Positions 7,890 through 14,679 of a DNA stretch of 64,000 bases are shown here, piece after piece. Within the stretch, counting starts at the first letter, position 1. Each line of letters begins with the position of its first letter. Under the pieces are notes generated by a model that did no database searches, was not told where the DNA came from, and saw nothing but the letters and a program-made list of their open reading frames with translations. Made by a program: the position numbers and the translations under genes. The DNA is from Herpetosiphon geysericola (GTDB taxonomy: Bacteria; Chloroflexota; Chloroflexia; Chloroflexales; Herpetosiphonaceae): NCBI RefSeq assembly GCF_001306135.1, contig NZ_LGKP01000025.1, forward strand, positions 434,001 to 498,000, in the 5' to 3' direction.

Positions 7890-9289
7890 TAACGCGCTCC
7901 ATTATAGGTGATTCGGTAGATCGCACTCGTGCCAAAATCGGCAATATACATGTTGCCATCGGGGCCGGTAATCACATCGATTGGGTAGAGCATTCCATCG
8001 GCAAAGGTGGTTGATTTGGCTAAATAATCGCCGTTGCTGGTTTTGCCAACCTCAATATGCATAACCTCGCCCGTCTGCCAGAGCGTCAAAAAGGCGCTAT
8101 CGCTGTAGATTTGCGGGTATTGGTTGCCGCTATAGAAGGTTACGCCAGTTGGCACCGAGTGGGCAGGAAAGCTAATCAACGCGCCGCGCGTGCCGCCATC
8201 GCTGGGCGGATCGCCAAAATAATAAGGGTAGCCATAGTGTTGGCCTTCAACGAGATAATTAAATTCATCTGGTGGATCGTCGCCCTCGACCGAGCTTGGG
8301 CCGTTATCGCCACCAAATAGCGCTCCATCGGCGTTAAAGGCCACATCGAAGACGTTGCCCAAGCCACGGGCATAGGGGCGCAAATCGCTGCCATCGGGGT
8401 TGACCGATAAAATGCTAGCGGCTAATTCATTATCCTCGAATTTGCCATCGGTTGTGCTGCCAACCCCAAAATATAAGCGGCCATCGGGGCCAAAGGCTAA
8501 GCCATTGTTGGAGTGTGGCTGCAACACCATCGAGGGCAAATTATCAACCACGATCCGGCGGCTATCGGCCATGCCATCGCCATCGCTATCGCGCAGGGCC
8601 TCGATTTTGCCCGAACTAGCGCAATACAATTCGCCATCGCGCCAAACCAAGCCAACCAACAACTCAAAATCGCCAGCCCATTTGCTCAAACTATCGATCT
8701 GGTGATCGTTGTTTTGGTCGCGGCCAATCCACAGATCGCCAGCAATATCGGCGATGTATAGCTCGTTTTCTGGGCCAAAAGCAATCGCGGTCGGATTATC
8801 CATCGTGCCGCTGGCATAGATGCTCCATTCGAAGCCTTCGGGCAGATTAATTGCGCGCAGCTTGGGGTCGCGTTGGCGCTCGCGCTCGGGAATGCTGGTT
8901 TGCCACATGGTATAAAAAGCGGGAGCGGCAATTAAGGGCATGCCTAAGAGCAAAAAGAGCGCTAAGTCACGGCGGCGCAATTGCTGGTCGATGCTATAGC
9001 GAATTTGCCGTGCTAGCCACCACAAGCCGCCTGCGACGACTGCCAGCGCACCGATCACCACCGCCGTTTGGCTGAGCAAGTCCCAAAATTTCACCCGAAT
9101 TAATGGGTCGCCAATGCCAATTGGGTAGGTGCTAAGCAAGCCTTGAAAAACCAGCAAGATCAGGCCTTGAACGGCGATGGTGAGGCCGATCCAGCGCCAG
9201 CGACCTTTTTGGCGCATCAGCACTAATCCACCAACAATCGCGCCAACCCAGAGGGCTAGCAGCACTAAGCTCGCAATATTGAGCAGCAT
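7889..9289 (-). CDS. Membrane-anchored sugar/sorbosone dehydrogenase-like beta-propeller
   Basis: The start at 9289 (MLLNIASLVLLALWVG) is preferred over 9334 because AAAGGA lies at a suitable distance. The 466-residue protein has about four N-terminal membrane spans (residues 1-125). A six-bladed propeller of the GSDH / L-sorbosone dehydrogenase type follows, with blade phrases such as NPTAIAFGPENELYIADI, NNGLAFGPDGRLYFGVG and TGPDGNMYIADFG and a Ca-binding DSDGDGMAD loop. Related enzymes oxidise aldoses with PQQ. Membrane fusion and coupling to a cytochrome c suggest a respiratory-linked dehydrogenase, but the substrate is unknown and catalysis is not proved. Confidence 0.75.
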   Translation of the reverse strand: MLLNIASLVLLALWVGAIVGGLVLMRQKGRWRWIGLTIAVQGLILLVFQGLLSTYPIGIGDPLIRVKFWDLLSQTAVVIGALAVVAGGLWWLARQIRYSIDQQLRRRDLALFLLLGMPLIAAPAFYTMWQTSIPERERQRDPKLRAINLPEGFEWSIYASGTMDNPTAIAFGPENELYIADIAGDLWIGRDQNNDHQIDSLSKWAGDFELLVGLVWRDGELYCASSGKIEALRDSDGDGMADSRRIVVDNLPSMVLQPHSNNGLAFGPDGRLYFGVGSTTDGKFEDNELAASILSVNPDGSDLRPYARGLGNVFDVAFNADGALFGGDNGPSSVEGDDPPDEFNYLVEGQHYGYPYYFGDPPSDGGTRGALISFPAHSVPTGVTFYSGNQYPQIYSDSAFLTLWQTGEVMHIEVGKTSNGDYLAKSTTFADGMLYPIDVITGPDGNMYIADFGTSAIYRITYNGAR

Positions 9290-9396
9290 TATGATAATCC
9301 TTTGAGTGTGTTTCCATAAAACATTGACCTGCAATGCAGGCCAACATCTATTATTTTAGTTGTTCAGTGGTAGCACGCACTACTAGGCTCAGTATA

Positions 9397-11232
9397 TCAT
9401 GGCTGCTGGGGCGGTTTTGGTAAAACATTAGTCCCAAAAGCGTGGCAAATTTGGGCGATTTGGCGCTCGCAATGCTCGTTGCTCAAGCCCGCGACCGCTT
9501 GCTCAACCCGTTGCCAACTGCTTTGGGCAAGTTCAAAATCCATGGGTTGGCCATGGGCATCCCAAATGGTTCGGGCGCGCGGCGTTGTGCCAAACCATGG
9601 AATATCGGCTTGCCAAAGCGCCGCTTGCTCGCTTTGCAAAAAGTGCTTGAGCTGTGGCCGATCGGGAATGCTCAGCCACAAATGATCAAATAAACAATCG
9701 CGATCAAGCGCATCGCGTAGCCGATTGGGATGGCTGGCGTGGCGCAGCAAAATGGCGTAGCTATTCGATGGCCGCACAATCACCCGAATGGTGGTATCAG
9801 CGCAGGCGGCCAAGCCAACGCTCAATAACTCGGCTTTTGTGCGCAGGAGCGCTGCATAGGTGCTGCGAAAGCCTTGCTCGACCTCGGCTGCATATTCCAA
9901 GGGATCGATCTTCAGTGTGCTACAGGTTGGCAAATTGTGGGCTGGCTGTACAGGAATGGGGGCGTAGCGCAAGGCCATGTGATCAGTATTCGTCTCATCC
10001 CAAACTGGTTGAGGCAAGGGCAAGGTTTGTTCGGCGTTGCCAGCGATGCCACTGAGATCAACGCCTGGATGCTCGTTGGTAGCGAAGTGCAAGCGGGGTA
10101 ACAAGCCAACTTGGGCTGCTTCAATTAAAGCGTTGCTGTTGCTGGCTAAAAGTGGGTGGCACAAGCCTTCAAGGTCAATCAAAACAGGATCTTCGCCCAC
10201 GGCAATGACATTTTCATAGTGTAAATCACAAGCTTGCAACACCAAAAGCAAGGCCAACAAGGCGCCGTGGCGTTGATAAAAACGTTGCACAGCTGTCGAA
10301 TCGGCACACGGCGTAGCGTGCAGCCATTCCGTCCAGCCGTAGTTGCCACAATCGAGCACCTGCAAGCCGCGTAGCTTAATGGTTGCTGCTTGTTGATTGT
10401 GCCAAGCCAAAACCTGATTGAAGGCAGCTTCGGTGCTGAGCGAGCGTGGTTTGTAGGCCAAACTCATGCCGCTAGCAAAATCGAGGCGGCAAACGCTTTG
10501 GCCTGCGTGGCGATCGCCCAAGCTCTCCAAGCCTGTCCATTCGCCTAGCTCAATCTCAAAATGGCTTTGCAATTGCTGCCAATCGTGGGCTAGGTGCTGG
10601 GCAATTTGGCTGGCAAATTTGATGATGGTTTGGCATTCGTGAACCAAACTATGCAGCAAAACTGGATAATTGGCGAAAAGATCGAGCAAATCGCCGATGT
10701 TGCTATAACGTTTAATGAAATATTCAAAGCGATCTTGGCTGGTTGGGCCTTGCAACTCGCCGCGCAAACGCGCCACATTCAGCTCTAAAACCATGGTTTG
10801 GGCGGTTAATTGGGCTAAGCGTTGGGCCAAGGCCTTGCCAATTGCCGCATGCAAACTTGGCCAATTGTGCTTAACTTGAGCTTGCTGCAAGGCTTGCTCA
10901 ATCTGAACGAGGCAATAATCGACCAGCGGCCAAAGCGGATAGCCCAAATTGGGCTGATTGAGCCAGCGCGGATGCGGATTGGCCTGCCATTCGCGCCAAG
11001 CTGCGAGCATAGCGGCCCAAGGTGGGGGCGCAATTGGAATGGCGGGGTCAAGCAAGGCTTGAAATTGCTGCTCGTTTAATCCATCAAGCGCCAGCCGCGC
11101 CTGCCACCACTGCGTCTGCTCGAAGGGCGCTTGTTTGCGCCAACGTTGGGCGCGTTGGGCTGCACGCGGGCCGATTTCGCTCAGGCCAAGTTGTTGGCGT
11201 TGGCGCAAATTCAGGCTTGCCAACCAATTCAT
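9397..11232 (-). CDS. LanM-type lanthipeptide dehydratase without LanC cyclase domain
   Basis: This 611-residue protein matches the N-terminal dehydratase (DUF4135) half of type 2 lanthipeptide synthetases, which phosphorylate and then eliminate Ser/Thr in a precursor peptide. The kinase-like residues are present: Lys261 in LAYKPRS, Asp336/His338/Asn341 in CDLHYEN and Asp353 in LIDLEG. Their spacing fits that of CylM closely. In the elimination motif, Arg483 is kept but the Thr six residues on is Ser489 (RVIVRPSN). Full LanM enzymes are about 950-1,050 residues and end in a zinc LanC cyclase. Here the frame stops after the dehydratase part and no cyclase is in the window. Its ATG overlaps the regulator's TGA (ATGA). 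Confidence 0.85.
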   Translation of the reverse strand: MNWLASLNLRQRQQLGLSEIGPRAAQRAQRWRKQAPFEQTQWWQARLALDGLNEQQFQALLDPAIPIAPPPWAAMLAAWREWQANPHPRWLNQPNLGYPLWPLVDYCLVQIEQALQQAQVKHNWPSLHAAIGKALAQRLAQLTAQTMVLELNVARLRGELQGPTSQDRFEYFIKRYSNIGDLLDLFANYPVLLHSLVHECQTIIKFASQIAQHLAHDWQQLQSHFEIELGEWTGLESLGDRHAGQSVCRLDFASGMSLAYKPRSLSTEAAFNQVLAWHNQQAATIKLRGLQVLDCGNYGWTEWLHATPCADSTAVQRFYQRHGALLALLLVLQACDLHYENVIAVGEDPVLIDLEGLCHPLLASNSNALIEAAQVGLLPRLHFATNEHPGVDLSGIAGNAEQTLPLPQPVWDETNTDHMALRYAPIPVQPAHNLPTCSTLKIDPLEYAAEVEQGFRSTYAALLRTKAELLSVGLAACADTTIRVIVRPSNSYAILLRHASHPNRLRDALDRDCLFDHLWLSIPDRPQLKHFLQSEQAALWQADIPWFGTTPRARTIWDAHGQPMDFELAQSSWQRVEQAVAGLSNEHCERQIAQICHAFGTNVLPKPPQQP

Positions 11233-13961
11233 GTGCGTAGCTCGTGCAATTGCAGGGCTGGCATTTGGGCGAGCAGCTGTTCGACGATTGGCGCAGTTTG
11301 CTCAGGCGCTTGGGCTGTTTGCGTGCGTGCCTGCTGCACAAATTGCCAACGGGCTTGTTGGTTGAGCCAACGGCGCAGACCGTATTCGCGGCGTAATTGT
11401 TCGACAGTCTCCACCACTGGGCCGATTGCGCTGCCATAACCCATGGTTGCTAAGCAAAACGCCAAACTTTCGAGGGCTTGGGTCAGGCCTTCGGGGTTGC
11501 CAATAGTGCGATAGCCCTGAATTGCTTGGTTGATTTGCTCGATTGCCGGAGCATAATGGCCTTGAATACAATCAACCAAGGCCAAGCCACGCAAAGCATT
11601 GGCAATGCCCACACCAAATTGCATGCTGCGGCCCAACTCAAGGGCTTGGGTAAATAATTGGCGTGCAATTAGATATTGGGCTTGCTCAACCGCCAATTGG
11701 GCTTGCACCGCTAACACCATACACAACATATGCTTGCTGCCAAGGTCTTGGCTCATTTGCGCGGCCTTGTTGAGATAACAGGCTGCTTGCTCCAATTCGC
11801 CTGCTGCTAGCGCCGTATAGCCTTGGTACATCAACGCAAAGCCAATCACCGTTTTGTTGCTCATCTGCTCGGCAATGCTATAGCTTTCGCTAAAACAGCG
11901 CTGAGCAGTTGGGTAATCGCCGCGATAGAGCGCCAATTTGCCTTGATGTTGCAAGACCATTGAAATGCGATTTTCGTACTGATGTTGCTGACAGAGCGCC
12001 TTGCTTTGGTCAAGCAACTCGGCTGCTTTGCTTAATTCGCCGCGATCGAGCTGCAAGGCGCCTAAATTGCAGATCAGACTGCTAATTGCCATCGGCAGAT
12101 CGAGTGTGCGCCAGATTTCGAGGCTATCGTTGAGCAAGGCTTGCGATTGTGCATATTGGCCTTGCCAATGGGCAATTAAGCCCAAATTATTGTAGACCCG
12201 AGCCATGCCCACTTGATCATTGGCAGTTTCGATGAGTTGGCGACTTTGCGAGAAGCTTTGGGCCGCAGCGCCATAATCGCCTTGGTGATAGGCCAAATAG
12301 CCTGCTGCGTTGAGCGTTTCGATCCAGAGAGTTGGCTCAAGCGTGGTTTGGGTGGTTTGGGCTTGATCGATTGCTTGGGCTAGCCAACGCCGCCCTTCGC
12401 CAGTATAGCCCCGCAAATACCAGAGATCGGCCAAATTGGTGGCCATCTGCACCAACTGTTCGACTTGCTTTTGGCCAAAGAAAAACTCCAAAGCCGCGCG
12501 AAAGTTGAACAAATCGCGCTCAAAGCGATCGCCAGCAGCTACATGATGGTTATGTTGGCTCAAATCAGCTTGCAAGGTTTGGGCCAATTGCAAATAATAA
12601 TTGGCATGACGCTGAGCTGCTTGAATAAACAAACCAGCTTGTTGCAACATCTCACGGGCATATTCGCGCAAAACATTCAACATCTCAAAGCGCGTTTCAT
12701 CCTGTTGATCTGCTTTGGTGTAGAGCAAGCTTTTATCGGCCAAGGTATTGAGGCCGTCAAGCAAATCGAGCGCCCATGGCAGCTCGGCCCCAACTGCGGC
12801 CAAGCCATCGAGGGTACAGCTTTGCGGAAAGACCCCGACATGCATAAACAGCTGCTGATCGCTTGGCTCAAGCAGATCGACGCTCCAGCGAATTGCTTCG
12901 CGTAGCGTGCGTTGGCGTTGCGGATGATCAGCTGAGCGACTGGTCAAGACAGTTAATTGATGCTCAAGATGGCGTAGCATTGCCTTGGGCGAGAGCAACA
13001 TACTACGGGCTGCAATCAACTCGATACTCAACGGCAAGCCATCGAGTTGACGACAAACTGCGCTAATATCGCTAAGCGTGGTTTGATTGATCTCGAAATC
13101 GGGATTCACTGCTTGGGCGCGCTCGATAAACAAAGCGACCGCTGGTGAGTGGCTTGTGGTTGGATCATCGTCAGCAGGTATCGCTAGCGCCAAGGGTGCA
13201 ACCGCAAAGCGCCGTTCACGGCGTAAGCGCAAGGCCTCGCGACTGGTGACCAGAACTTTTAAACCATAACAGGCCTGAATTAACTGATCGATTGAGCTAG
13301 CAGCAGGCAGCACTTGCTCAAAATTATCGAGCACCAATAAGATTTCACGGTCATACAAAAACTGCTTTAAATCTTCAAAGCTGCGGCGTATGCCAGTTTC
13401 CTTGATCCCAAGGGTCTGAGCGATTGTGCTGAGCACATCTTGGGGATTGGTAACTGGAGCCAAGGCCACCACAAACACGCCATGGCGAAAGCGTTCAAGC
13501 TGCTGGGCTGCAACCTGCAACGATAAACGGGTTTTGCCAACTCCAGGCGGGCCGACCAGGGTCAACAAGCGCACATGCTCGCTGGCTAAACGTTCATTAA
13601 TCGCTGCAACATCAAGCTCGCGTCCAATTAAGGGATTCGGGAGATCAACTAAATTATGTGGTGCTTGATCGACCACAAAATTGACTCGGGCAGCGCCTGG
13701 GGTTTGATCCGTCCAGATCGGCCCAGTGGTTGTTTCCGAGCGCGCAAAATGCACAAAGGCAGTATGTTCAGCTTCGGGAACATTACAACATTGGGCTAAG
13801 CGCTGGGCAATCTGGCTCGACGGCTTAAGCGTATTCGCTTCAATTTTACGAATTGTGACCGTGGCACAGCCAACCAAATGAGCCAACTCGTCTTGGGTCA
13901 GATCGAGGGTTTTTCGGCGTTGTTTAAGCCACATTCCAAAAGAGGCATCAACCTTTGTCAT
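11229..13961 (-). CDS. Cluster regulator: XRE helix-turn-helix, NB-ARC ATPase, TPR repeats
   Basis: This 910-residue protein starts at the ATG at 13961 (MTKVDASFGMWLKQRR); a TTG at 13973 is less likely. An XRE-type helix-turn-helix lies at residues 5-60 (LTQDELAHLVGCATVTIRKI). A signal-transduction ATPase follows, with Walker A GPPGVGKTRL near 140 and Walker B ILLVLDNFEQ near 213. The C-terminal 450 residues are tetratricopeptide-like repeats. Such proteins act as ligand- or peptide-gated transcription activators. It lies 55 bases after the precursor peptide gene and overlaps the dehydratase start, so it should be made with the cluster and is the natural candidate to bind the repeats at 14.3 kb. 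Confidence 0.85.
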   Translation of the reverse strand: MTKVDASFGMWLKQRRKTLDLTQDELAHLVGCATVTIRKIEANTLKPSSQIAQRLAQCCNVPEAEHTAFVHFARSETTTGPIWTDQTPGAARVNFVVDQAPHNLVDLPNPLIGRELDVAAINERLASEHVRLLTLVGPPGVGKTRLSLQVAAQQLERFRHGVFVVALAPVTNPQDVLSTIAQTLGIKETGIRRSFEDLKQFLYDREILLVLDNFEQVLPAASSIDQLIQACYGLKVLVTSREALRLRRERRFAVAPLALAIPADDDPTTSHSPAVALFIERAQAVNPDFEINQTTLSDISAVCRQLDGLPLSIELIAARSMLLSPKAMLRHLEHQLTVLTSRSADHPQRQRTLREAIRWSVDLLEPSDQQLFMHVGVFPQSCTLDGLAAVGAELPWALDLLDGLNTLADKSLLYTKADQQDETRFEMLNVLREYAREMLQQAGLFIQAAQRHANYYLQLAQTLQADLSQHNHHVAAGDRFERDLFNFRAALEFFFGQKQVEQLVQMATNLADLWYLRGYTGEGRRWLAQAIDQAQTTQTTLEPTLWIETLNAAGYLAYHQGDYGAAAQSFSQSRQLIETANDQVGMARVYNNLGLIAHWQGQYAQSQALLNDSLEIWRTLDLPMAISSLICNLGALQLDRGELSKAAELLDQSKALCQQHQYENRISMVLQHQGKLALYRGDYPTAQRCFSESYSIAEQMSNKTVIGFALMYQGYTALAAGELEQAACYLNKAAQMSQDLGSKHMLCMVLAVQAQLAVEQAQYLIARQLFTQALELGRSMQFGVGIANALRGLALVDCIQGHYAPAIEQINQAIQGYRTIGNPEGLTQALESLAFCLATMGYGSAIGPVVETVEQLRREYGLRRWLNQQARWQFVQQARTQTAQAPEQTAPIVEQLLAQMPALQLHELRT

Positions 13962-14028
13962 AACGCTGTCCAATGTGCTGTGGAGATGGTCAGTTAAGCA
14001 AGGACATTAGGGTGAATTGAGTGCCGAC

Positions 14029-14253
14029 TTACTGTTGATCGTCGCTGCTATTGACGACGCAAGGAACGAGACTGGTGACTGACGTCATGGTTGGAATAAT
14101 ACTGCAATCCAAGAGACCGCCTTGAATTTGGCGTAATTCTTCGTCGCTCAGTTCGGTCATTCCAGCGGGATTCGCAGGCTGTGGTTTCGTGGTTTCGCTC
14201 TCAGGATCATTTTCAGCATTATTCCACGCGTTGATCGTTTCTTCATGCGACAT
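14029..14253 (-). CDS. Lanthipeptide precursor peptide with double-glycine leader
   Basis: This 74-residue peptide has AAAGGAG before its ATG. The leader (residues 1-46) has the features of mersacidin/lichenicidin-type precursors: an early AW pair, the PANPAG segment at 26-31, and ELSDEELRQIQGG ending at Gly46, where a C39 protease would cut. The 28-residue core begins LLDCSIIPTM. It has two Cys (50 and 65) and eight Ser/Thr (51, 55, 57, 58, 60, 61, 69, 70), with an acidic DDQQ tail. It is first in a unit with the regulator and dehydratase. The first Cys has no Ser/Thr before it in the core, so linear dehydrated or disulfide products are as likely as classical rings. Confidence 0.85.
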   Translation of the reverse strand: MSHEETINAWNNAENDPESETTKPQPANPAGMTELSDEELRQIQGGLLDCSIIPTMTSVTSLVPCVVNSSDDQQ

Positions 14254-14311
14254 GCTGGGTCTCCTTTGATTGTTTAGGGTGGGTTTAATTTTGGGAGGTT
14301 GTAGATGCCCT

Positions 14312-14341
14312 AGTATACGGTTAAAATACGGTTATTGGCAA
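14312..14341 (-). promoter_or_regulatory. Candidate promoter of the precursor-regulator-dehydratase unit
   Basis: On the minus strand TTGCCA (14341-14336) and TATACT (14317-14312) are 18 bases apart. The predicted transcription start is about 50 bases before the precursor ATG. The direct repeats at 14315-14333 lie inside the spacer and touch the -10 element. Confidence 0.5.
14315..14333. promoter_or_regulatory. Operator-like direct repeat pair 1 (ATACGGTT x2)
   Basis: ATACGGTT occurs at 14315-14322 and again at 14326-14333, an 11-base step of about one helix turn. The pair overlaps the minus-strand promoter of the precursor gene. Confidence 0.55.
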
Positions 14342-14362
14342 GCGTAGTTTGGGCGATAGCGT

Positions 14363-14387
14363 TATATCGGTTTTTATATCGGTTTTT
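14363..14387. promoter_or_regulatory. Operator-like direct repeat pair 2 (ATATCGGTTTT x2)
   Basis: ATATCGGTTTT occurs at 14364-14374 and again at 14376-14386, a 12-base step. The pair adjoins the -35 element of the plus-strand promoter and shares the CGGTT core with pair 1. Confidence 0.55.
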
Positions 14388-14414
14388 GGCTAGTTGGCAA
14401 GCGCCAAGTATGGT
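14386..14414 (+). promoter_or_regulatory. Candidate promoter of the export arm
   Basis: TTGGCT (14386-14391) and TATGGT (14409-14414) are 17 bases apart, about 34 bases upstream of the ATG at 14448. Confidence 0.4.
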
Positions 14415-14447
14415 TAAATGGGGCCAGCTTTTCAGGAGGACACCCCA

Positions 14448-14648
14448 ATGAATGACCACAGCCAAACCGCTCTGATTCCAAACACCTCATTATTTCGCTC
14501 GGCTGCGCTAACGTCATATGTTGCTCATCATCAAGAGCAGGTTATCCAAGAGCGAATTTCGCCGCTGTTGCTGCGAAGCTTGTGGTTGCTGGTTGCGTTG
14601 CTTTCAGTCAGTTTAGTTGTGATTGGCGCGCCGCTCGTTAGCCTCTAG
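14448..14648 (+). CDS. 66-residue membrane stub resembling the N-terminus of an HlyD-type exporter subunit
   Basis: The ATG at 14448 has AGGAGGA seven bases upstream, so it is preferred over 14418. The peptide begins MNDHSQTALIPNTSLFRSAA. It has one hydrophobic segment at about residues 45-64, preceded by QERISPLLLRSLW. The LFRxxAL...ISP order before a single span resembles the cytoplasmic start and anchor of bacteriocin membrane-fusion proteins, but the periplasmic part is absent and the frame stops just after the membrane span. It lies 31 bases before the exporter gene. It may be a truncated remnant or a small exporter or immunity partner. Confidence 0.55.
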   Translation: MNDHSQTALIPNTSLFRSAALTSYVAHHQEQVIQERISPLLLRSLWLLVALLSVSLVVIGAPLVSL

Positions 14649-14679
14649 CCCACGGATAACCTTGCGCAACTAGCAAGGT

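Noticed and set aside
13087-13269. Short plus-strand frames inside the regulator gene, such as this one
   Set aside because: They are antisense to a clearly coding NB-ARC region with Walker motifs in the other strand.
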